Below, piece after piece: positions 8,207 to 15,002 of a stretch of 64,000 nucleotides of DNA. How positions within the stretch are numbered: position 1 is the stretch's first letter; each line of letters begins with the position of its first letter. Origin of the DNA: Flavimaribacter sp039888615 (GTDB lineage: Bacteria > Pseudomonadota > Alphaproteobacteria > Rhizobiales > Rhizobiaceae). The notes under the pieces are model-generated. The model saw only the letters and a program-made list of their open reading frames with translations. It had not been told where the DNA came from and searched no databases. The translations under genes were made by a program, and so were the position numbers. Where the stretch lies: NCBI GenBank assembly GCA_039888615.1, contig JBDQQS010000005.1; one strand, written 5' to 3'.

Positions 8207-9052
8207 TTACGGCTTTTCCATTTCCCAGACGACCACGCCCGGCAGGCCGACCCACGCCGCCCGATTTGCCTCGGGCAGGCGTTCGGCGGCCGGCGTAACC
8301 ACGGATTCAGGCGTGAGGCGCGGTTCGTGACAGGCCGTAATGCGCAAGCCTGCGGCCAGGCCGGAAGCGCTGTATTCGGACAACAGGTGCGGATGGATGC
8401 GCATGAACCCGGCGCCGCCGTCGCTGGTTCGAAACTGCGCCTGCCAGCCGAGCATGATCGGAAACGGATGGACGTCGCTAATGATCAGCCGTCCGCCCGG
8501 TCGAAGCACCCGCGCAAACTCCTGCATGGCTTTGTCGAGGTCCTCAAGGTGGACGAGCGCCAGCGCGCAGACAACGGCGTCGACGGATGCGTCCTCTACC
8601 GGCAGCGCTGTCAGGTCGCCCTCGAGAAACTCGGCGTCAGGCGCCTTCGGCCGCGCCCTGGCGAGCATGTCCGCCGAGGCGTCGACGCCGATGACGCTGT
8701 GCCCGTTTTGCGCAAGCGCTTCGCTGTAGCGTCCCGTGCCGCAGGCGGCGTCCAGTACGGTCGATGGTCGCAGGCGGCCGATGAGCTCATGCATGACGGG
8801 CTCTTCGACCGGGAAAAGCCGCAGCCGCTGATCGTAGGTTTTCGACCACAGCGCATAGCCTTCCGACCGGTTATATTCGGGACTGGCGAGCGGCGCCGCC
8901 AGATCCGGCTCGGCGTCATAGTCCTTTATGAGGGACCGGATCTCGTCGATGCGCGCGCGGCGGGCGTCGGCGTCGTCCGTGAAGGCGAGCCGAAGCAGGG
9001 CCAGACCCTCTGTGCCAAGCAGGATTTCTCCAAGGCTCGGGCGGTTCGTCAT
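8207..9052 (-). CDS. Class I SAM-dependent methyltransferase
   Basis: Soluble methyltransferase of 281 residues. The AdoMet-binding motif I is VLDAACGTGRYSEAL near residue 98, followed by the acidic end of strand 2 (VIGVDAS), LEGDLTALPVEDASVDAVVC (motifs II/III) and VLRPGGRLIISDVHP (post-II). The N-terminal ~80 residues are an unassigned helical extension with a W-S-K-T-Y-D substrate-loop motif seen in methyltransferase-11 members. It lies 13 bp upstream of, or in line with, the tautomerase gene on the same strand, so they may be cotranscribed. The substrate cannot be told from the sequence. Confidence 0.85.
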   Translation of the reverse strand: MTNRPSLGEILLGTEGLALLRLAFTDDADARRARIDEIRSLIKDYDAEPDLAAPLASPEYNRSEGYALWSKTYDQRLRLFPVEEPVMHELIGRLRPSTVLDAACGTGRYSEALAQNGHSVIGVDASADMLARARPKAPDAEFLEGDLTALPVEDASVDAVVCALALVHLEDLDKAMQEFARVLRPGGRLIISDVHPFPIMLGWQAQFRTSDGGAGFMRIHPHLLSEYSASGLAAGLRITACHEPRLTPESVVTPAAERLPEANRAAWVGLPGVVVWEMEKP

Positions 9053-9065
9053 CGCGGTTTGCTCC

Positions 9066-9293
9066 TCACATCGTGTATCCAGGTTCTTTGTAAAGCTTCT
9101 CGGGCTCGCCCATGATCTCCGGCAGATAGACGGTCTCGCGCCACTGCTCCCTGTCGACCTCCTCGAACGAGACCGACACTGACGCCTCGCTGCTTTCGAG
9201 CGTCCGCATCAACGCCTGGGTGATCTCCTCGGCGAGTTCCTTTTTCTGCGCCTCGGATTTTCCGGGCCAGAGTTTGACGAGCACATGCGGCAT
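9066..9293 (-). CDS. 4-oxalocrotonate tautomerase family protein
   Basis: Small tautomerase-fold protein, 75 residues. Proline follows the initiator Met (MPHVLVKL), giving the N-terminal catalytic Pro-1 of the superfamily; the beta-alpha-beta core KKELAEEITQALMRTLESSE with the following strand ASVSVSFEEV is typical. Members isomerise unsaturated ketoacids or dehalogenate; the specific substrate is unknown. The Arg residues usually at positions 11 and 39 of 4-OT are not conserved, so classical 4-oxalocrotonate tautomerase activity is doubtful. It lies just upstream of the methyltransferase gene on the same strand. Confidence 0.82.
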   Translation of the reverse strand: MPHVLVKLWPGKSEAQKKELAEEITQALMRTLESSEASVSVSFEEVDREQWRETVYLPEIMGEPEKLYKEPGYTM

Positions 9294-9393
9294 TTCGGGT
9301 CTCCATTCAGTTGGTTTTGTCTCTATTTATCTGCGAGAGGGCCTCTTCCATCTCTGTTTCGCAGAAGTATAAACAATGCCCGACGCAGCTGCG

Positions 9394-10023
9394 CTAGGGT
9401 CTCGAGAAAAGCAGCCGCAGGCCGGCATAGCCGAAGATCGCGGCGAGCGCGCCTTCCACATAGCGCCGGGATTTCCGGTAGACCTGGCCCATCAGCGCGG
9501 TTGAAAACATGAAGGCGTAGCCGACATTGACCGTCAGTCCCAGCACCGCGCAACCGGCGAAGATCGCCGGCAACGTATAGGCGGGGGAATCGGGCTGCAA
9601 TCCAAGCGCCATGATCGCCATCCATCCGAAAACGGCCTTCGGGTTGGAGAGATGCAGCAACAGGCCGCGCCGGTAGTGCGCAGCCGTTTTCCCGGGCGTG
9701 AAGGATTTCTTCTGCTGCGGGTCGGCGGTCAGCGCTGAACGCGCGGATTTCCAGGCGAGATAGAGCAGATAGAGGCCGCCCGCGATCTTGATCGCGGTGA
9801 GCGCCTCGGCGTAGGCCGTCAGGATCGTGGAAATCCCGGTCGCCGCCAGCAAGGCCCAGAACAGGCTGCCTGTTACGACGCCCAGCGCAAGCGCAATCGC
9901 CGGCGGGCGGCCCTGGTTCATGGCGACCCCCATGATCGCCATGGTGCTGGGGCCAGGGCTGGCGATCGCAACGAGATAGGCGGCGTAGACGAGCAGAAGG
10001 TGCTGGGCGTGCTCGATGAACAT
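9394..10023 (-). CDS. LysE/RhtB family amino-acid exporter
   Basis: Inner-membrane exporter of 209 residues with about six helices. The N-terminal LLVYAAYLVAIASPGPSTMAIMGVAMNQG contains the family signature (SPGP-type motif, then a Gly-rich helix), and GGLYLLYLAWKSARSA closes the third helix as in RhtB proteins. The loop before LLLHLSNPKAVFGW is the conserved N-P-K turn. Family members expel amino acids such as homoserine, threonine or lysine, or drugs; substrate unknown. It is a single gene with no adjacent LysG-type regulator. Confidence 0.9.
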   Translation of the reverse strand: MFIEHAQHLLLVYAAYLVAIASPGPSTMAIMGVAMNQGRPPAIALALGVVTGSLFWALLAATGISTILTAYAEALTAIKIAGGLYLLYLAWKSARSALTADPQQKKSFTPGKTAAHYRRGLLLHLSNPKAVFGWMAIMALGLQPDSPAYTLPAIFAGCAVLGLTVNVGYAFMFSTALMGQVYRKSRRYVEGALAAIFGYAGLRLLFSRP

Positions 10024-10196
10024 GGGGTTTGCCTTTTGGATTATGGCGGGGTCGGATGAAAAGGAATCATATCATCCGAAATCCGATCGGTTCAGACAAC
10101 CGGCCTCAGGCGATCGAAGTCATGAAAACCGGAAAATGATCATTTTTGTGGCTTTGGTCATCGGATATGTCACGCCCGCAGGCCCGATTGCGCGGT

Positions 10197-10741
10197 TTAT
10201 CTGACGAGCGCCTGCACCGTGGTGAATTCCGGCTCGAACATGGCCGAGACCTGCCCAAAACCCTCGACCACCGCGGAGCGCACAAAGACGATTTCGATCC
10301 GCGACATCGCGCTCTTGAAATCGCAGTGCGGATCATGGGCGCCGAATACGATCTTGATGTTGACGGCGTCATTCGGAACGAGCGGGATCCATTCGGCCTG
10401 CATCAGCGCATGGTCGTTGGCAAGGCCTGAAAAGCTCCGCGTGGCGGTGCGGATGACTTCTCGACCCGGTCCTGCGTATTCAGGATCGCCAGATCCGGCG
10501 GGCTGTCGGCGTAGATCTTTCTGAAGCCTTCCCTGAACGGCTCGACTAGGTTCAGCGCCCGGGCAAGCAGACCGAGCGCGCCGATCATCGCCTTTGCCGG
10601 GAAGCGAAGGCCAGCCAAAGCCCCATATTCGTCTGTACGGTCTTCGCTGATTTTCTGTGAGATCGTTTTCACCAAGCCGTGCTGAAGACGTTTTGGTCCG
10701 CTTCCGATATTTGCGTCCCGATGCGAGTTGTCCTGCAGCAA
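10197..10741 (-). pseudogene. Remnant of an alpha/beta hydrolase (frameshifted, 5'-truncated)
   Basis: Two minus-strand reading frames each carry part of one protein. The upstream frame encodes a helical segment (ALGLLARALNLVEPFREGF ... YADSPPDLAILNTQDRVE) and the downstream frame, entered at about 10465-10480, continues with FSGLANDHALMQAEW, IKIVFGAHDP and EGFGQVSAMFEPEF. This order fits the cap and last third of an alpha/beta hydrolase, where the strand before FGAHDP positions the acidic residue. The N-terminal half with the nucleophile is absent and a single-base shift breaks the rest. I infer decay; the parent family is a tentative call. Confidence 0.55.
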
Positions 10742-10788
10742 ATGTCGGAACCTTCAGGTCCACTATCCCCAAGGCTCGATGCAGTTTT

Positions 10789-11433
10789 CTAGAACGCCCG
10801 CTGTCCGGCTTCGTCCAACCTCGCCGTCGCCAGTTCCGCCGAGGCATGGCGGATGATGGTGACCGCGCCCTGCAGCGCAAGGGCGGCCATGATCGCCGCG
10901 ACGATGATGTCCGGCCATCCCGTCCCCGTTCCGAATACGCCCATGGCGGCGGCCAGAACGGCGATGTTTGACAGCACGTCGTTGCGCGAGCAGACCCAGA
11001 CCGAACGCATATTGGCGTCGCCCTCGCGCCAGGCGTAGAGGAGGGCGAGGCAGGCGGCGTTGGCGATCAGGGCGGCGAGCCCCACAGCGCCCATTGTCCC
11101 CCAGTGAGGCGTCGTGCCGTGAATGGCGTTCCAGGCGAGATTGCCAATTACCCACAGGCCGAACAGCCCCATCGAGCCGCCCTTGATCAAGGCCGCGCTT
11201 GCGCGCCAGCGCAGGCCCATGCCGAGCACGAACAGGCTGATCGCATAATTGGAAGCGTCGGCGAGGAAATCCAGCGCGTCGGCCTGCAGCGCCACGGAGC
11301 CGGCGGCGAGACCCGCGCCGATTTCCACCGCAAACATGATCGCGTTGATCGCGAGAACGATCCACAGGACACGGCGATAGCGGCCATTGGAAGCAGCGGT
11401 CGAAGAGCAGGCGTCAGACGAGCAGCAGGGCAT
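10789..11433 (-). CDS. Cation diffusion facilitator family transporter
   Basis: Inner-membrane heavy-metal/proton antiporter, 214 residues. The fold is that of a short CDF protein: helix 2 ends in VALQADALDFLADASNYAISL, where the D-x-x-x-D pattern supplies metal ligands, and helix 5 holds VCSRNDVLSNIAVLAAA, again with the paired N/D ligands. The N-terminus is Cys-rich (MPCCSSDAC), a likely metal-capture or sensing tail. The usual large C-terminal cytoplasmic domain is missing, as in ZitB-less short forms. It is divergent from a MerR-family regulator with a typical MerR operator between them, so metal-induced expression is likely. Which metal (Zn, Cd, Co, Pb) cannot be read. Confidence 0.88.
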   Translation of the reverse strand: MPCCSSDACSSTAASNGRYRRVLWIVLAINAIMFAVEIGAGLAAGSVALQADALDFLADASNYAISLFVLGMGLRWRASAALIKGGSMGLFGLWVIGNLAWNAIHGTTPHWGTMGAVGLAALIANAACLALLYAWREGDANMRSVWVCSRNDVLSNIAVLAAAMGVFGTGTGWPDIIVAAIMAALALQGAVTIIRHASAELATARLDEAGQRAF

Positions 11434-11464
11434 GTCGGGACTCGCATTGGTGATGTCTTCGTCC

Positions 11465-11495
11465 TATATGCAGTCTATAGTCGCTATAGGGTCAA
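11465..11495 (-). promoter_or_regulatory. MerR-type promoter/operator for the cation efflux gene
   Basis: Read on the minus strand, a -35 TTGACC (11490-11495) and a -10 CATATA (11465-11470) are separated by 19 bp. The spacer holds CTATAG-CGA-CTATAG (11475-11489), a symmetric operator. Over-long 19-20 bp spacing with a dyad inside it is the hallmark of MerR-family activated promoters, and a merR-like gene starts 4 bp away. Confidence 0.85.
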
Positions 11496-11498
11496 GCC

Positions 11499-11906
11499 AT
11501 GTCCGCAACACATTTGAAAATCGGCGATCTGTCGCGCCAGACGAAAACCAAGGTGGTGACGATCCGCTATTATGAAAAGATTGGTCTGCTCGCTTCACCG
11601 CACCGCACCGCCGGCAATTATCGCGCCTATGACGACGCGGCTCTCGGTCGCCTGCGCTTCATCAGGCGCTGTCGCGATCTCGGCTTCACGCTGGAGCAGA
11701 TCCGCGACCTCCTTGAGCTTTCGTCGGAAGTCGAGCGGCCCTGCGCCGAGGTGGACGGCATCGCCTCCACGCATCTGGCCGAAGTCGAGCGCAAGATAGC
11801 CGATCTGCAGGCCCTGGCGGAACGCCTGCGCCGCATTTCCACTTCCTGCTCCGGTAACGGGACGATTTCCGATTGCGGCGTCATCGATGCGATTTCACCC
11901 GATTGA
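11499..11906 (+). CDS. MerR family heavy-metal-responsive regulator
   Basis: DNA-distorting metal sensor of 135 residues. The winged helix-turn-helix is IGDLSRQTKTKVVTIRYYEKIGLL followed by R-x-x-x-NYRAYDD, and the dimerisation helix LAEVERKIADLQALAERL leads to the metal-binding loop. Cysteines at about residues 85 (RPCAEVD), 117 (TSCSGN) and 124 (SDCGV) form the effector site; the C-terminal two resemble the CadR/PbrR loop rather than a copper-sensor CxxC-rich tail. It should activate the divergent efflux gene from the operator between them. The start overlaps the operator region closely, so autoregulation is likely. Confidence 0.9.
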   Translation: MSATHLKIGDLSRQTKTKVVTIRYYEKIGLLASPHRTAGNYRAYDDAALGRLRFIRRCRDLGFTLEQIRDLLELSSEVERPCAEVDGIASTHLAEVERKIADLQALAERLRRISTSCSGNGTISDCGVIDAISPD

Positions 11907-11950
11907 GTGGGAAAGCAGGCGCCGCCCCGGATCGCGCTGATCAACTGGCT

Positions 11951-12721
11951 TTACTCCACGAATTCAACCGCCTCGGGCGTTTCGCCCGGCACGAGGGTGA
12001 CGCTCACCCGGCTGTCGATATCCGGCATCTCCTTGCGCGGATCGGCGCCGTAGATGCCTCTTTTCTGCTGCTGGGCCAGGCGCGCCATCTCTTCATATGC
12101 GGCGCCGGCGCCGGGTTTCGGCTTCGCCCAGCCGTGGCCGGCAAGCCATGCGGCCGGATCCTGGTTGTTGATCACGCAGTCGGTCACCAGCGTGTCGTCC
12201 CAACTGTCGCCCGGCGTCATGCACGAAAGCGCCCGGCCGCGCAGGAAATTGCGGAACGCGGTGCGCGCGATGACGCCGCAGGGCCAGTGCGATCCGTCCG
12301 GGGCCGTGCACATGTCGCCGGGCAGGACGAGGTCGATGCCCTGGAGTTGCAGCGTGCCCTGGTCGTAACGGATCAACCCGGCCGCCACGACCTTGGGCCG
12401 GAACAGCGGCGTGCGTCCGGGGCCGGCGTCCTGCGTTTCGCTTTCGGCTGCGATTGTGACAGGCGCGCGCGGCGCAATGCGCTCCATGTTGGACGCGTTT
12501 TTGGTAAAGGGCGCCGCGAACTGGTCCGGCGAGATCGGACGTATGCCGGCTTCGTTCGCTTCCGCGCCAGGCGCGGGCGGTTCCGCGGCGTCCCAGCGAA
12601 AGCTTCCGCTTTCCATCCGCGCCTGCGGCGCGTGGTTCGCCTCAGGCTTTGGCGGCTCATAGAGGATCAGCGCGGCAAGCCCGGCGATCAGCAGGACAAG
12701 GCAGATGACAAGCGTGCGCAT
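11951..12721 (-). CDS. Membrane-anchored thermonuclease-fold (SNase-like) protein
   Basis: About 256 residues. A single N-terminal helix (MRTLVICLVLLIAGLAALIL) makes it an anchored or exported protein, followed by a Pro/Ala-rich linker to about residue 120. The C-terminal ~130 residues resemble the staphylococcal-nuclease fold as in rhizobial thermonuclease-family proteins: LQGIDLVLPG corresponds to the R-L-x-G-I-D strand, and WPCGVIARTAFRNFLRGRALSC to the conserved helix, with GWAKPKPGAGAAYEE later. The catalytic Arg-Glu-Arg set is not visible, so nuclease activity is doubtful. I chose the ATG at 12721 behind GGAGAAGGAAGG. It lies 20 bp after the S24 regulator gene and is probably cotranscribed. 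Confidence 0.75.
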   Translation of the reverse strand: MRTLVICLVLLIAGLAALILYEPPKPEANHAPQARMESGSFRWDAAEPPAPGAEANEAGIRPISPDQFAAPFTKNASNMERIAPRAPVTIAAESETQDAGPGRTPLFRPKVVAAGLIRYDQGTLQLQGIDLVLPGDMCTAPDGSHWPCGVIARTAFRNFLRGRALSCMTPGDSWDDTLVTDCVINNQDPAAWLAGHGWAKPKPGAGAAYEEMARLAQQQKRGIYGADPRKEMPDIDSRVSVTLVPGETPEAVEFVE

Positions 12722-12741
12722 GTGGCCTTCCTTCTCCTCTT

Positions 12742-13386
12742 CTACTGGCTCGCCCAGACGATGCGCGCCGCCCATTCGATTTCGGCGCGGCTGAACGCGC
12801 GATCCGGATGCTCCGGATTGAGCGACAGCAGCTCCACCCTGTCCGGGCCGAGGCGCTTGAGAATCTTCGCCATGATCTCACCCTCGCATGTTCGCACGAC
12901 GACACGATCGCCCGCGCGCAAGCTTGCCTGCGGTTCGACGATCAGCGTGTCGCCGTCGCGATAGAGCGGCAGCATGGAATCGCCCTGCACCTTCAGCGCA
13001 TAGGACTGTCCGCTGGCGCGGGCTGGCAGCTCGACCGTGTCCCAGCCGAAGCCGGCCGGATACCCGGCGTCGTCGAAATAGCCGCCGTCGCCGGCCTGGG
13101 CGAAACCGATCAGCGGCACGGTGCGCGCATCGTTCGATCCGGTCGCATCCTTGCCGCTGCCGGAAGCGAGCGCCTCGAATTCTCCAAGGGTGCAGCCGGT
13201 CGCCGCCAGAATGCGCGACAGCGATTCCGTCGATGGCCAGCGCGGACGGCCGTCGGCGCTCCGCCGCTTCGACTTGTTGAAAGCAGTCGGATCGAGCCCC
13301 GCGCCTCTGGCGAGCGCCGAAACCGACATCCCGTTGATGCGGGCAAGTGCGTCGATTGCGGCCCAGACGTCTTCGTGCGACAGCAT
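12742..13386 (-). CDS. S24/LexA-like transcriptional repressor with helix-turn-helix
   Basis: About 214 residues. The N-terminal helix-turn-helix spans roughly residues 5-70 (MSVSALARGAGLDPTAFNKS is the recognition region). The C-terminal half is an S24 signal-peptidase-like domain with the nucleophile in VQGDSMLPLYRDGD near residue 139 and the general-base Lys in GEIMAKIL, as in CI/LexA repressors that self-cleave at an Ala-Gly bond; FAQAGDGGYF near residue 97 offers such a site. The start ATG at 13386 is preferred over a GTG one codon upstream. No phage genes surround it, so it is a chromosomal regulator; target unknown. Confidence 0.85.
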   Translation of the reverse strand: MLSHEDVWAAIDALARINGMSVSALARGAGLDPTAFNKSKRRSADGRPRWPSTESLSRILAATGCTLGEFEALASGSGKDATGSNDARTVPLIGFAQAGDGGYFDDAGYPAGFGWDTVELPARASGQSYALKVQGDSMLPLYRDGDTLIVEPQASLRAGDRVVVRTCEGEIMAKILKRLGPDRVELLSLNPEHPDRAFSRAEIEWAARIVWASQ

Positions 13387-13616
13387 CACTTTCCATCCGA
13401 ATGAGATCGTTGGAGACCGAGTTTAACCCGCCGCCGGTTAAGAGGAAATCAACCGCGCCGGGCAATTCGTGTTTGTGCGAACAAAACCGCAAGGCTTTTT
13501 TTCGGAGCCTCCCGCGTCAACTCCGCAACAAATGACGAAACAGTCCTGTTTGCCGAGACTGGCGCCGGAGACTGAAATCTGACAGTTCAGGCCACTGACA
13601 ACGTTGGGAGGCCTGA

Positions 13617-13778
13617 TTGAGAGACAGCAACTGCATTCTGACCGGCTGGCTGCTGTTCATCGTATCGGCTATCGGCTTCATTATCGCAAGCTGGGGGGAA
13701 TTCTGGCCGATGTTCGGCAGCGTGTTCTTTCTGCTTGCCTGCCTGGTTTTTCTGATCCCGGTCTTGCGAGGGAGGTAG
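13617..13778 (+). CDS. Small two-helix membrane protein
   Basis: A 53-residue ORF beginning with TTG, with GGGAGG at 13606-13611 five bases upstream. It encodes two hydrophobic helices, CILTGWLLFIVSAIGFIIA and FGSVFFLLACLVFLIPVL, joined by a short SWGEFWPM turn and ending in R-G-R. Composition and the good ribosome binding site favour a real gene, though I know no family for it. It is convergent with the SorC-type regulator gene 55 bp away. Confidence 0.6.
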   Translation: MRDSNCILTGWLLFIVSAIGFIIASWGEFWPMFGSVFFLLACLVFLIPVLRGR

Positions 13779-13832
13779 GACAGACCGAGGTCTGTTGGCG
13801 GGCGGCGAGATCAGGAAACACCGATGAGAGCC

Positions 13833-14822
13833 CTACAAATTCTCGTTCAGGATCGCCTGGGCGGTGGGCGCGTCGGTGACCAGGTGGGTGACGTAGCCGC
13901 CGAGCATGGCGGCGTGCATCCCGGCGACCTTGTCGAAACCGTTTGAGACCAGCATGCCGACGGTGAGGCCGCGCAGCGCGTCGGGCGCAATGCCGATCAT
14001 GCGCTCGTCGAGTCGGCCGACGACGTGGTTTCCCCTGCCGTCGATGAAGCGGCCGCAGACAACGCCGACGGCGCCGCGAGCGATATAGTCTTGCAGATCA
14101 TCCAGCGAGGCGATGCCGCTTTCGACGACGTGGCTACTGGCCTCGCAGGAGCCGACGGCGAAGACCGCCTTGTTGATGCGGTCGAGTTCGTCGAATTGCG
14201 ACTGGATCACCGGTTCCTGTCTGAGGATGCGCGCGGCCTCCACCGACGACAGGATGGCCGGCGCGTAGAAATTGGCGACCCGCGCGCCGAGGCGTCTGGC
14301 GATGTTGGTGGAGCAGCTTTCGGCGGCGAAGACATAAGGGCTCGCCATGGATCCCACCATCTGCACGATCGTGACGTTGTCGATGCGGCGCTGCGTGATT
14401 TTTTCCGACATGGAAAATATCGTCATGCCCCAGGCGACGCCGACGACGTCGCCCTCGTCGAGCAGGTCGGGAAAGCGCTTTGCCGCGCCGAGCGCCACGC
14501 CGCCGAGATCGAGCTCACTGCCGGGAATAACGACGGCCTCCTGCAGACCGTAGTTTCGGCACAGCTCCACCGAGAGACGCTGACGGTTGAAGGCAACGGG
14601 ATCAAGCCGGATTTCGACCAGCCCGCGCTCGCGCGCCTGCTGAAGGTAATTGACCACGGTCGCCCGCGACACGCCGAATTCCTGGGCTATGTCGCTCTGG
14701 TTCTTGTTTTCGTAATAATACATCCAGGCGGCGCGCAGCAGTATGTCCTCGATTTGCTCGTCCGGCCGGTAACGGCGGCGGCCCCTGGTGTTTTCTCCGT
14801 CCAAATCCCGGCTACTCCCCAT
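13833..14822 (-). CDS. SorC/DeoR-type sugar-binding transcriptional regulator
   Basis: Regulator of 329 residues with an N-terminal helix-turn-helix and a C-terminal sugar-phosphate-binding domain (SorC family). Seen: the helix-turn-helix NQSDIAQEFGVSRATVVNYL near residues 40-60, the linker RERGLVEIRL, and the effector-domain motif GDVVGVAWGMTIFSM followed by VTIVQMVGSM and YFAPAILSS-like segments typical of the PTS-EIIB/isomerase-like fold. It is divergent from the aldolase-dehydrogenase gene with 180 bp between starts that hold repeated ATTGTCA sites. Similar half-sites occur in front of the sugar ABC operon at 1 kb, so it probably controls both. Ligand inferred to be a phosphorylated sugar of that pathway. 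Confidence 0.88.
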   Translation of the reverse strand: MGSSRDLDGENTRGRRRYRPDEQIEDILLRAAWMYYYENKNQSDIAQEFGVSRATVVNYLQQARERGLVEIRLDPVAFNRQRLSVELCRNYGLQEAVVIPGSELDLGGVALGAAKRFPDLLDEGDVVGVAWGMTIFSMSEKITQRRIDNVTIVQMVGSMASPYVFAAESCSTNIARRLGARVANFYAPAILSSVEAARILRQEPVIQSQFDELDRINKAVFAVGSCEASSHVVESGIASLDDLQDYIARGAVGVVCGRFIDGRGNHVVGRLDERMIGIAPDALRGLTVGMLVSNGFDKVAGMHAAMLGGYVTHLVTDAPTAQAILNENL

Positions 14823-14852
14823 TGGCTGATTTTAAACACGCTGCGCGAAGTG

Positions 14853-14946
14853 TGTCATATTGGACATTCTGCGCTATAGTGCCGGCCGTCAATCTCCTCC
14901 CGACGACCACAACCTGACGATTGTCACACTACCATGACTATTGTCA
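14853..14946. promoter_or_regulatory. Putative operator cluster for the SorC-type regulator
   Basis: TGTC-N6-GACA dyad at 14853-14866, then two direct copies of TGACnATTGTCA at 14915-14926 and 14935-14946, exactly 20 bp apart, so they lie on the same face of the helix. Both copies contain ATTGTCA, also present in front of the sugar ABC operon. The position between the divergent regulator and aldolase-dehydrogenase genes suggests autoregulation and control of the enzyme. Confidence 0.6.
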
Positions 14947-15002
14947 ATTATACAGCCCTGCGATAAAAGGGCCGGAAATTATAAAGTCGGGAGAGAGAGC
15001 CG

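Noticed and set aside
12742..13386. Prophage based on an S24 repressor
   Set aside because: No phage structural, integrase or lysis genes nearby; a single chromosomal regulator fits better.
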